Positions 14,944-22,956 of a DNA stretch of 64,000 nucleotides are shown here, piece after piece. Both the position numbers and the translations under genes were made by a program. Below the pieces are notes generated by a model. That model was not told where the DNA came from. It saw only the letters and a list, made by a program, of their open reading frames with translations, and ran no database searches. The DNA is from Micromonospora sp. WMMA1947 (GTDB lineage: Bacteria; Actinomycetota; Actinomycetes; Mycobacteriales; Micromonosporaceae), in NCBI RefSeq assembly GCF_027497355.1, contig NZ_CP114909.1:2232001-2296000 (forward strand), read 5' to 3'. The number at the start of each line of letters is the position of its first letter. The first letter of the stretch is position 1.

Positions 14944-17900
14944 CCTGCCCGGTGTGCGGAACCGTAGCCGTGCCCGGGGCGCGGTTCTGCCACAACTGCG
15001 GGGCGGCGCTGCCGGCTGCCGCCACGCTGCCCGCCGCCGAGCGCCGCGTGGTGACTGTGCTCTTCGGCGACCTGTCCGACTTCACCTCCTGGTCGGAGGA
15101 CCTGGACCCGGAACGGGTCGGCGCGGTCACCGACCGGGTGCTCGCCGCCCTCGCGGGCGCGGTCAAGACGTTCGGCGGGCATGTCGACAAGCTCACCGGC
15201 GACGGGATCATGGCGGTCTTCGGCGCGCCCGTGGCGCACGAGGACGACGCCGAGCGGGCGGTCCGCGCCGCGCTGTCCATGCAGCGCGCGGTGCGGCGGG
15301 TGCTCGACGACGAGCGCGGCGGCGGCGCGCCGCTGGGCCTGCGCGTCGGCCTCAACACCGGCGACGTGATCGCCGGCATCCAGGCGGCGATCGAGTACAC
15401 GGTCATCGGCGACACGGTGAACACCGCCGCCCGGCTGGCCGACGCCGCCGCCGTCGGCGCGGTCTACGCCGGTGCGCGCACCTCCGCCGCCACGCGGCAC
15501 GTCGCCTCCTGGCGGGCGCTGCGCCCGCTGCGGCTCAAGGGCAAGCGTGAGCCGGTCGAGGCGTACGAGCTGCTGGGCCTGCTCGACGCGCCCGGCACCC
15601 GGTCCGGCCTCGGCGACGAGGCGCCGTTCGTGGGCCGGGAGACCGAGATCGGCCGGGTGGCCGGCCGGCTCGCCGAGGTGATCGACAGGGGTGAGCCCCG
15701 GGTGCTGCTGATGACCGCCGAGGCGGGGATCGGCAAGTCCCGGTTCGCGGCCGAGGTGGAACGCCTCGCGGCCGGCTACGACGTCGGCGCCGGGCGGTAC
15801 GCGGCGCACACCGGCGCCCGCGTGCTGTCGGTGCGCTGCGCGGCGTTCGGTGAACGCCGCCGGCTGGCCCCGCTGGCCGACCTGGTCCGGGCCGCCGTCG
15901 GCCTGCCCGGCGACGCGGCCACCGCCGTCACCCGGCCGGCCGTCGAGGAGCGGCTCCGCCGCCTCGGCCAGCGCCTGTCCCGGCTGCCCGGCGACCCGCC
16001 GCCGATCGCCGTGGACCAGCTCCTGGCCCTGCTCGGGTACGCCGAACTCCCGCCCGCCACCGAGAACGGCGAGTGGAACGCGGCCGGGCCGCCGCCGGAC
16101 GACGAGGCGGTGCCGACCGCCGTGGCCGACCTGTTGAGCGCGCTCGCCGGCGAGGCGCCGCTGGTGATCGTGGTGGACGACCTGCACGACGCCACCGCCG
16201 AGACGCTCAAGGCGCTGGCGCTGACCCTCAACCGGCTCAGCGGACCGGTGCTGGTGCTGCTGCTCGGCCGCCCCGAGCTGGTACGGACCGCCGGCGCGCT
16301 GACCCGCGTCGCGGACGCCGAGGTGCACGCGCTGCCGCCGCTGCGCGGCGCGGACGCGTCCCGGCTGCTCACCAGCTACCTGTCCGGTGGCCGCATGCCC
16401 CAGGCCGACGCGGACCGGCTGCTCGCCACCGCGCAGGGCAACCCGTTCTATCTGGCCGAGCTGGTCACGCTGCTGATGGAGCGCGGGGCGCTCACCGCCG
16501 GCCCGGGCCGGGGTGCCGATGTCGGCTGGCGGCTCGCCCCCGGCTCGCTCGGCAGCCGGCTGCTCTCCCGGGACCTGGCCGCGGTGCTCGCGGCGCGTAT
16601 CGACGCGCTGCCGCCCAACGCCCGCTCGGCGCTGCGTGACGCCGCGGTGGTGGGCGACACCGTGCCGGCCGGTGCGCTGGAGGCGCTGCGGGAGCAGCGG
16701 GTCGGACAGGACGGCCGGCCCGCCGCGGTGGCCGCCGTCGAGCTGGACCGGGCGGTGGAGGAACTGCTGCAACGGCGCATGCTGCACCGCACCCGCAGCG
16801 GGTTCGCCTTCGCCACCCCGCTGATGCGGGAGGCCGCGTACGCCGGGGTGAGCAAGGCCGAGCTGGCCGAGCGGCACGCGGCACTGGCCCGCTGGGCCGC
16901 GCCGGAGAGCGTCGACGACACCGGCGGCGCGCCGGGTGGCGCGTTCACCGAGGCCGCCCGGGACGACTTCGTCGCCGAGCACGTGGAGCGGGCCACCGCG
17001 CTCGCCGACGCGGTCAAGCTGCGCCCGGACGCGCCGGCCCGGGCGGTCACCCCGCTGGGCGTGGCCGCGCTGGGCCGGGCCGCCCGCCGGTCGCTGCGGT
17101 CGGGGGAGCCGGCGCTGGCGGTCGAGTACGCCGAACGCGCGGCCGAGCTGGCCCGCGACGGGGTGCCACCGGCCGACCGGGTGGTGCACGCGCGGGCGCT
17201 GCTCCAGATCGGCCGCCCGGCCGACGCGCTGGCGTTCGCCGAGAAGATCGCCGCGAACACCGGCGACCCGGCCACCCGGACCGCCGCACTGCTGCTCGCC
17301 GGGCAGGCCCAGCAGACACTCGGTGACGGCGAGCGGGCCGAGTGCAACTGGCAGGAGGCGTTGCAGGTGGCCACCGACGCCGACCTGCCCACGCTGCGGG
17401 CCTCGGCGATGCGGCGGCTCGGCATGGCCGACTTCATCGCCGGCCGGCTCGGGCAGGCGAGCAGCCGGCTGGCCGCGTCCTATCAGGTCAGTCTCGCCGC
17501 CCGGGATCCGCGCGGGCAGGCGTGGTCGTTGCAGAACCTGGCCTGGGTGACCACCACCCGGGGTGACTTCGCCGGGACCGACGCGGTGCTCGGCCGGGCC
17601 GCCCGGCTGTTCGCCGAGCTGAAGGACCCGTACGGGCGGGCCTGGCTGCGCGGCACCACCGCGTTCGCCCGGCTGCTGGCCGGTCGGCTGCGCGAGGCGT
17701 GCCGGATGGCCCGGGTGTTCCTGCCGTTCGGGGAGCGGGTCGGCGAGGCGTGGGCGGTGGGGACACTGCGCGCGGTCGAGGCGTACGCCACCGCCGAGCT
17801 GGGCGACCTGGCCGAGGCGGACCGGGCCGCGCGGCGCGCGTACCGGGACTTCGCCGAGGTGGGCGACGACTGGGGGCAGGGCTTCGCGCTCGTGGTGCGC

Positions 17901-18521
17901 GGGGTGGTGGCGCGCGGGCTGGGCGAGCCGGAACACGCGGCCGACCTGTTCACCGAGGCGCTCGAATACGCCGACCGGACCACCCACCCGCTGCTCACCG
18001 GCATGGCCGGCACGCTGCGCGGATTCGTGGCGCTGGACATGGGCGACCACGAGACCGCCGAGCGGGAGGCACGGTCGGTGCTGACCCGGGTCGAGCCGCA
18101 CAACCCGCAGGCGCCGGCCCAGGTCGCGCCGCGGGTGCTGCTCGCCATGGCCCGTCTCGCCGCCGGTGACCCGGGCACCGCCGTGGGGCTGCTCGCCCCG
18201 GTGGCGACCGGCGCGGCGAACGCGCCCTCGCTGCTGTTCTCCCGGCGGCAGACGATGGCCCGGTACGCGGCCGCGCTGCTCGCCCACGGCCAGCGCGAGC
18301 AGGCGCTCGACTGGGCGCAGCGGTCGATCACCGCGCCGGCTGAGGACGTACGCAGCCAGGTGGTGGCGCTGCTGGTGCTGGCCGAGGCGCTCGACGCGTG
18401 CGGGCGCCGGGCCGAGGCGCTGACGCACGCGGAGGAGGCGGTACGCCTCGCGTACGCCACCGAGCAGCGCAGTGAGCGGATCGTCGCGGACGCGTTGCGG
18501 GTGCGCCTCTCCGGCGGCTGA
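14940..18521 (+). CDS. Class III nucleotidyl cyclase fused to AAA ATPase and TPR region
   Basis: 1193 residues. An N-terminal zinc ribbon (CPVC and CHNC, Cys3, 6, 17, 20) comes first. The cyclase homology domain (about 36-210) has metal-binding Asp44 in LFGDLSDFT and Asp88 in LTGDGIMAVFG, and transition-state Asn161/Arg165 in NTAARLA. An ATPase follows, with Walker A AEAGIGKS (about 260) and Walker B LVIVVDDLH. A long helical TPR-like half runs to the end. It should make cAMP (or cGMP) in response to a signal sensed by the ATPase/TPR part, as in related mycobacterial and streptomycete cyclase-regulators. There is no LuxR-type HTH at the end. The GTG start overlaps the MBL stop. Confidence 0.9.
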   Translation: MTCPVCGTVAVPGARFCHNCGAALPAAATLPAAERRVVTVLFGDLSDFTSWSEDLDPERVGAVTDRVLAALAGAVKTFGGHVDKLTGDGIMAVFGAPVAHEDDAERAVRAALSMQRAVRRVLDDERGGGAPLGLRVGLNTGDVIAGIQAAIEYTVIGDTVNTAARLADAAAVGAVYAGARTSAATRHVASWRALRPLRLKGKREPVEAYELLGLLDAPGTRSGLGDEAPFVGRETEIGRVAGRLAEVIDRGEPRVLLMTAEAGIGKSRFAAEVERLAAGYDVGAGRYAAHTGARVLSVRCAAFGERRRLAPLADLVRAAVGLPGDAATAVTRPAVEERLRRLGQRLSRLPGDPPPIAVDQLLALLGYAELPPATENGEWNAAGPPPDDEAVPTAVADLLSALAGEAPLVIVVDDLHDATAETLKALALTLNRLSGPVLVLLLGRPELVRTAGALTRVADAEVHALPPLRGADASRLLTSYLSGGRMPQADADRLLATAQGNPFYLAELVTLLMERGALTAGPGRGADVGWRLAPGSLGSRLLSRDLAAVLAARIDALPPNARSALRDAAVVGDTVPAGALEALREQRVGQDGRPAAVAAVELDRAVEELLQRRMLHRTRSGFAFATPLMREAAYAGVSKAELAERHAALARWAAPESVDDTGGAPGGAFTEAARDDFVAEHVERATALADAVKLRPDAPARAVTPLGVAALGRAARRSLRSGEPALAVEYAERAAELARDGVPPADRVVHARALLQIGRPADALAFAEKIAANTGDPATRTAALLLAGQAQQTLGDGERAECNWQEALQVATDADLPTLRASAMRRLGMADFIAGRLGQASSRLAASYQVSLAARDPRGQAWSLQNLAWVTTTRGDFAGTDAVLGRAARLFAELKDPYGRAWLRGTTAFARLLAGRLREACRMARVFLPFGERVGEAWAVGTLRAVEAYATAELGDLAEADRAARRAYRDFAEVGDDWGQGFALVVRGVVARGLGEPEHAADLFTEALEYADRTTHPLLTGMAGTLRGFVALDMGDHETAEREARSVLTRVEPHNPQAPAQVAPRVLLAMARLAAGDPGTAVGLLAPVATGAANAPSLLFSRRQTMARYAAALLAHGQREQALDWAQRSITAPAEDVRSQVVALLVLAEALDACGRRAEALTHAEEAVRLAYATEQRSERIVADALRVRLSGG

Positions 18522-18656
18522 TCGCCGCTTGTTCTGCCGGTTCCGGGGATGTGTTAGTCGGTGGAGCCGGTTAGCGTGGTGCGGCGACAGTCGTGGGTCG
18601 ACTGTCGTCTCCCGGTGCGCGCCTGCGTGACCGGCGGACCACGCTGGGGAGGGACG

Positions 18657-19115
18657 ATGAGGCTGCCGCGCTCGGGCGCCGGCTGGACGATCGCGGTCTT
18701 CGGGCTCCTCGCGCTGCTGCTCGGCGCGCTCGGTCTGATCTGGCCGGAGACGCAGCTGCGCCTGCTCGGCTTCGAGGTGCCGGCCGAGCGCGCTCCGGGC
18801 GACTACACCGGCACGTTCCTCACCGCGTCCTCGATGGCCTCGTTCAACATGGGGGTCTACTACCTGCTCGCCGTCGCCACCGAGTGGCGGCCGTTCTACC
18901 GGTTCACCGTCTGGTTCCGCCTGGTCACCTTCACGGTGTTCACCATCGCGGTGCTCTCCGACGTCGCGCCGGACCGCTTCTTCGCGGTCGCCGCGTGGGA
19001 AGGGCTGGGCGCTGTTGCGACGGCCGTCGGCCTGTGGTGGGACGCCCGCCGGGCGGGGGTCGCCACTGACGACTCCGCCCCGGAACCGGTGCCGGCCGCT
19101 GACGCGGCGCGCTGA
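18657..19115 (+). CDS. Four-helix membrane protein, unknown function
   Basis: 152 residues with four hydrophobic helices: WTIAVFGLLALLLGALGLIW, then FNMGVYYLLAVATEW, LVTFTVFTIAVLSDV and WEGLGAVATAVGLWW. The tail is acidic and Ala-rich. The layout resembles small DoxX/DUF-type membrane proteins, but I cannot assign a family. ATG 18657 follows GGGGAGGG. A TAGCGT hexamer near 18572 may be its promoter. It stands alone between the cyclase and the kinase genes. Confidence 0.75.
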   Translation: MRLPRSGAGWTIAVFGLLALLLGALGLIWPETQLRLLGFEVPAERAPGDYTGTFLTASSMASFNMGVYYLLAVATEWRPFYRFTVWFRLVTFTVFTIAVLSDVAPDRFFAVAAWEGLGAVATAVGLWWDARRAGVATDDSAPEPVPAADAAR

Positions 19116-19145
19116 CGGGTCCGGATCGTTGGGTATTTTCGAGTC

Positions 19146-20621
19146 GTGACCGAGATCCCGCCCGGCGCCCTGCGGCTGCCCATCGTGCCCGGTCTGACCG
19201 ATCTGCAGGTGTTCGCCCGGGGCGGCTACGCCACCATCTACCGGGCCACGCAGATCTCGGTGGGACGCGAGGTCGCGGTCAAGATCGAGAACCGTACGCT
19301 CGACAGTGAGCGCGACCAGGCCCGCTTCCTGCGTGAGGCCCGTGCCGCCGGGCGGATGTCGTCGCACCCGCACGTGGTGGACCTGTTCGACGTCGGGGTC
19401 ACCGTCGACCAGCACCCCTACCTCATCATGGAACTGTGCGACGGCTCGTACGCCGAGCGGATGCGCACCTCGCCGCTGGGCGCGGCCGAGACCCGCGACC
19501 TCGGCGTGAAGATCGCCGACGCGCTGGCCCACTCGCATGCGGCAGGCGTCCTGCACCGCGATGTCAAGCCGGCGAACATCCTGCACTCGGAGTTCAACTC
19601 GGCGGTCCTGGCCGACTTCGGCCTGGCGGTGCTCGCCGAGTTCCGCGACTCCTCGGTCATGCTGGAGGCGCTCACCCCGGCGTACGCGCCGCCGGAGACG
19701 TTCAACCACAGCCCGCCCACGCCCGCCGTCGACGTCTACTCGCTGTGCGCCACCCTCTACGCGGTGACGTACGGCCGCCCGCCGCGCTGGCAGTCCGAGC
19801 GCAACCCGAGCCTGGTCACCGTGCTGGAGATGTTCCAGCAGCCGATCCCGGGCCTGCCCGGCGTGCCCGGTGAGCTGATCGACGTACTCCGGTTGGGTAT
19901 GTCGAACGACCCGGGCGCGCGGCCCTCCGCGGTCGAGCTGCGCGGCCTGCTCGCCTCGCTGCCGCTGGACGGCGCCCCGGCGACCGGCGGGCCGTACGAC
20001 GGTGCCGGCAGCGACCGGTTCCACCGCACCGGCGGGCCGAACCCGCGACCGCCCGCCGACGACGACCACCCGACGGTGGCCTCGCGTGGCCGGCGCTGGC
20101 CCAGGCGTTGGTTCCTCGGTGGCGCCGGCGTGCTCGCGCTCGCCGCCTCGGCCGGCGGCGGCTGGGTGGCCGCCGGGCACGCGCCGGCCGCCGCGCCGAC
20201 GCCGACGCCCAGCGGCGTGGCCGGGGTGGCGCCGGTGCCCGGCTGCGCGTCAGCCGACGTGCGGCTGCCCGCCGGGGCCCGCTGCGCGACGGAGCTGGAG
20301 TGCTTCGGTCCGGTACGGCTGCGCCGCGACCGGGCCGAGGCGAGCCGGGTGCCGTGCGACGGCCAGCACACCTGGGAGACCTACGCCGCCGGTGACCTGC
20401 CGGACGGTCTCGCCGGTGCCCGGCACGAGACGGTGGCGGCCGACCCGGCCGTCGCGCGGGTCTGCAACGTCGACACGTTCCGGCTGGTCAGCAGGGGCAA
20501 GTCGGCGACCGGGTGGAACCTGGAGGTGTTGCCGCCGGAGGCCGAGGCGGACCGCACCTACCGCTGTCTGGCCGGCCGTGGCGTGAACGCGCTGGCCGGT
20601 CCGACGCTCACCGGTCGCTGA
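19146..20621 (+). CDS. Membrane Ser/Thr protein kinase
   Basis: 491 residues. An N-terminal Hanks-type kinase shows a glycine-rich loop FARGGYATIYRA, ATP-binding Lys46 in VAVKIE, catalytic loop HRDVKPAN (137-144) and DFG (157-159). APPE marks the end of the activation segment. A Pro-rich linker leads to one transmembrane helix (about 320-345). The outer domain of about 145 residues has six or more Cys and CDGQHTWETYAAG, probably a ligand-sensing DUF. It phosphorylates cytosolic targets in response to an external signal; the ligand is unknown. TATTTT (19134-19139) with GCTGAC 17 nt upstream, 6 nt before GTG, indicates a leaderless mRNA. Its 3' end overlaps the convergent gene by 14 bp. Confidence 0.92.
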   Translation: MTEIPPGALRLPIVPGLTDLQVFARGGYATIYRATQISVGREVAVKIENRTLDSERDQARFLREARAAGRMSSHPHVVDLFDVGVTVDQHPYLIMELCDGSYAERMRTSPLGAAETRDLGVKIADALAHSHAAGVLHRDVKPANILHSEFNSAVLADFGLAVLAEFRDSSVMLEALTPAYAPPETFNHSPPTPAVDVYSLCATLYAVTYGRPPRWQSERNPSLVTVLEMFQQPIPGLPGVPGELIDVLRLGMSNDPGARPSAVELRGLLASLPLDGAPATGGPYDGAGSDRFHRTGGPNPRPPADDDHPTVASRGRRWPRRWFLGGAGVLALAASAGGGWVAAGHAPAAAPTPTPSGVAGVAPVPGCASADVRLPAGARCATELECFGPVRLRRDRAEASRVPCDGQHTWETYAAGDLPDGLAGARHETVAADPAVARVCNVDTFRLVSRGKSATGWNLEVLPPEAEADRTYRCLAGRGVNALAGPTLTGR

Positions 20622-21075
20622 GCCCGTTCACGGTCCGGCTCTGCCGGACCGACCGCGGGTCGAGCGTCTCCAGCGTGTCGGCGTCCACCGCTGTGGTCGC
20701 CCGCATGCCGCGTACGACCCGGGGGTCGAGCGTCTCCAGCGTGTCCGCGTCGATCGGCTGGCCCGCCGGGGTGCGCAGGTTCCGCACCGCACGCGGGTCG
20801 ATCGCCTCCAGCGTGTCGGCGTCCACGCCGTACCCCTGGTGGGGGACGACCGGCCAGTTGTCGGTCTGCGGGGCGGATCCGCCGGTGGCGCCGGGCTGGC
20901 GGGCGGCGGTGATCGTCACTCCGGTGATCATGGCGAGCAGGACGCAGACCAGGGCCAGCACGACCGACAGGATGCCGGGCGGACGCCACACGGCGAGGGA
21001 CACCACCGCCGCCACCGTCGCCATGCACGCGACGACGGCCTTCGCCCGCGCATCGGGCTTCGGGAACGATCTCAC
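20608..21075 (-). CDS. Membrane protein with three DADTLE-DPR repeats
   Basis: 155 residues. Two membrane helices (about 13-31 and 35-58, VVLALVCVLLAMITGVTIT) are followed by an acidic tail carrying three copies of a 17-residue motif: DADTLEAIDPRAVRNLR (85-101), DADTLETLDPRVVRGMR (109-125) and DADTLETLDPRSVRQSR (131-147). The repeats are also visible as DNA. The product is probably a small membrane protein with a cytosolic or external repeat tail that binds a partner; function unknown. GTG 21075 is fixed by a fine promoter: TTGACA and CATGCT with 16-bp spacing, 6 nt before the codon. It overlaps the 3' end of the kinase gene tail-to-tail. Confidence 0.75.
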   Translation of the reverse strand: MRSFPKPDARAKAVVACMATVAAVVSLAVWRPPGILSVVLALVCVLLAMITGVTITAARQPGATGGSAPQTDNWPVVPHQGYGVDADTLEAIDPRAVRNLRTPAGQPIDADTLETLDPRVVRGMRATTAVDADTLETLDPRSVRQSRTVNGLSDR

Positions 21076-21081
21076 CCGACA

Positions 21082-21109
21082 AGCATGGCCCAGCGCGTCC
21101 ACCTGTCAA
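21082..21109 (-). promoter_or_regulatory. Consensus-like leaderless promoter of the DADTLE-repeat gene
   Basis: -35 TTGACA at 21109-21104, 16-bp spacer, -10 CATGCT at 21087-21082, then 6 nt to GTG 21075. It is one of the two clearest -35/-10 pairs in the window. Confidence 0.6.
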
Positions 21110-21330
21110 CCGGCGGGATGAGACGGCTTCCCGTCAGCGACGCTCCACTGTCGAGAAAGCACCGTGACCACGCCTGGTCGTTTGCCGTATCGATCCACAT
21201 TTGGGGGCCGCGACCGTGAGCGTCGATCCCTGCCGGCTGCCTCGATGGCGACGCCGCAAGGGTCATAGCCGACTGTGTGTCTGCCGCTACCCTGGGTGCT
21301 CAGTCGCCGCGTAGTGAGCGAGGTAGCCCG

Positions 21331-21768
21331 ATGCCCGAGGTTTCTGCCCGCCACCGCTTCCGTACCCTCGCCACCACCCTGGCGGTGGCGCTGACCCTGA
21401 CGCTGGCCGCCGCGGCCGGCTGCGACAACCGCCGGGAGCCGCCACTGCCGTCGGTGCTCGACAAGCTGCGCGAGTCGCACATCGACGGCCAGGCGAAGAT
21501 CAAGATAGGGGTCGCCACCACCGAGCCCCTGATGGGTGAGCTGCGCAACGGCGCGCACGTCGGCTTCGACGTCGAGATCGCCCGCTACATCGCCGCGTCG
21601 CTCGGCTTCGAGGGCGACCAGCGGATCGAATGGGTGTCGCTGGCCACCGAGGACCGCATTCCCGCCCTCCAGGGCGGCACCGTCGACCTGGTGGTGTTGA
21701 GCTTCTCCATGACCGACTGCCCCGGCGGCAGCTGCGGGCGAGGGTGGGTGGAACATCGACACCTATGA
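21331..21768 (+). pseudogene. Truncated periplasmic solute-binding protein, family 3 (GlnH-like)
   Basis: The product starts with a lipoprotein signal (LAAAAGCDN lipobox). It then enters an amino-acid-binding SBP3 domain: KIKIGVATTEPLMGE, GFDVEIARYIAASLGF, ALQGGTVDLVVLSFSMTD. At SMTD (about 21718) homology stops, and 16 unrelated residues follow before a stop at 21766-21768. Intact family members continue for over 100 residues. The downstream DNA belongs to the convergent acyl-CoA dehydrogenase, so the 3' half was lost at a rearrangement junction. The remaining 145 aa lack the second lobe and cannot form a complete ligand pocket. It may once have worked with the nearby kinase, as GlnH does with PknG elsewhere. 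Confidence 0.7.
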
Positions 21769-21781
21769 CGTTCCACCCACC
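21743..21781. terminator. Hairpin at the truncation junction
   Basis: 12-bp perfect arms (GGTGGGTGGAAC at 21743-21754 and its complement at 21770-21781) with a 15-nt loop. It overlaps the stop of the truncated gene and lies 12 nt beyond the acyl-CoA dehydrogenase stop. It probably terminates the catabolic operon. Confidence 0.7.
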
Positions 21782-21792
21782 GCAGCCGTTCG

Positions 21793-22956
21793 TCAGTAGG
21801 ACTTGTCCTGGCCGAGGACGTGCTGAGCGACGAAGTTGAGGATCATCTCCCGGCTGACCGGGGCGATCCGTCCGGCGCGTACCGCGCCGAGCAGCGTCGA
21901 CACGCCGTACTCGGTGGTCATGCCGGCCCCGCCGAGCGCCTGGACGGCCGTGTCGACGGCGAGCGCGGCGGCCTCGCCGGCCGCGTACTTGGCCATGTTG
22001 CCGGAGATGCCGGCCTCCAGGTCGCGGCCCGCGTCGTAGAGCGTCGCCGCCTTGTGGATCATCAGCCGGGCCAGCTCGACCTGCACTGCCGCGTGCGCCA
22101 GCGGGTGCGACACCCCCTGGTGCGAGCCGATCGAGCGCCCGCCCCACACCTTGCGGGTGGACGTGTAGTCGCTGGCCCTCTCGATCGCGTACCGGCCGGT
22201 GCCGGCGCCCATCGCGGCCACCGTGATGCGCTCCGGGTTGAGCCCGGCGAACAGCGCGGGCAGCCCGGCGTCGAGCGACTCGCCGACGAGCGCGTCGGCG
22301 GGCAGCCGGACGTCGTCGAGGAAGAGCAGGAACTGGTTCTCCGGCGACAGGATCTCCATGTCCAGCTTGGACTTCTCCAGGCCGGGCGCGTCGGTCGGCA
22401 CGATGAACAGCGCCGGCTTCAACTTCCCGGTGGACGCGTCCTCGGTACGAGCGACCACGAGCACGTGCCCGGCCTCGTCCACCCCGGAGATGTAGATCTT
22501 CCGGCCGCTGAGCAGCCAGTCGTCGCCGTCGCGGCGGGCCACCGTGGCGAGGCGGTGGAAGTTCGAGCCGGCATCCGGCTCGGTGATCGCGAAGACGATC
22601 TTCTGGGAGCCGTCGGCGAGGCCGGGGAGGTGCTTCTTGCGCTGCTCCTCCGTACCGTGCTTGTGGATGATCGTGGCGGCGATGGCGGGGGAGACCACCA
22701 GGAGCAGCAGCGGGCAGCCCGTCGCGGCCAGTTCCTCGCACACCAGCGCCAGCTCGGTGATGCCGCCGCCCCCGCCGCCGTACTCGGTGGGGATGTTCAC
22801 GCCCAGGTAGCCCAGCCGGCCGGCCTCGTGCCACAGCTCGTCGGTGTGCCCGCCGGACTTGGCCTTCTCGACGAAGTAGGAGTGGCCGTACTTGCGGCCC
22901 AACGCCCGGACGGCGTCGCGGAGCTGGTCCTGCTCGGGGGTCAGGTCGAAGTTCAC
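21793..22956 (-). CDS. Acyl-CoA dehydrogenase (operon-distal)
   Basis: A 387-residue flavoenzyme. The N-terminal helical domain begins MNFDLTPEQDQLRDAVRAL. The FAD-binding beta domain contains AITEPDAGSNFHRL and WLLSGRKIYISGVDEA. The C-terminal helical domain has ALQALGG-type VQALGGAGMTTEYG. The enzyme introduces a 2,3-double bond into an acyl-CoA; the operon context suggests a branched or terpenoid-derived substrate. GTG 22956 overlaps the preceding stop (GTGA), and AGGAGG lies 8 nt upstream inside the previous gene. It is the last gene of the operon, ending at a hairpin. Confidence 0.9.
   Translation of the reverse strand: MNFDLTPEQDQLRDAVRALGRKYGHSYFVEKAKSGGHTDELWHEAGRLGYLGVNIPTEYGGGGGGITELALVCEELAATGCPLLLLVVSPAIAATIIHKHGTEEQRKKHLPGLADGSQKIVFAITEPDAGSNFHRLATVARRDGDDWLLSGRKIYISGVDEAGHVLVVARTEDASTGKLKPALFIVPTDAPGLEKSKLDMEILSPENQFLLFLDDVRLPADALVGESLDAGLPALFAGLNPERITVAAMGAGTGRYAIERASDYTSTRKVWGGRSIGSHQGVSHPLAHAAVQVELARLMIHKAATLYDAGRDLEAGISGNMAKYAAGEAAALAVDTAVQALGGAGMTTEYGVSTLLGAVRAGRIAPVSREMILNFVAQHVLGQDKSY

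Noticed and set aside
14856..20180. Very long minus-strand open frame (over 1700 codons) opposite the cyclase and kinase genes
   Set aside because: It is the antisense shadow of high-GC3 genes. Its product is Arg/Gly/Pro/His-rich without domains, and it spans several real genes on the other strand.
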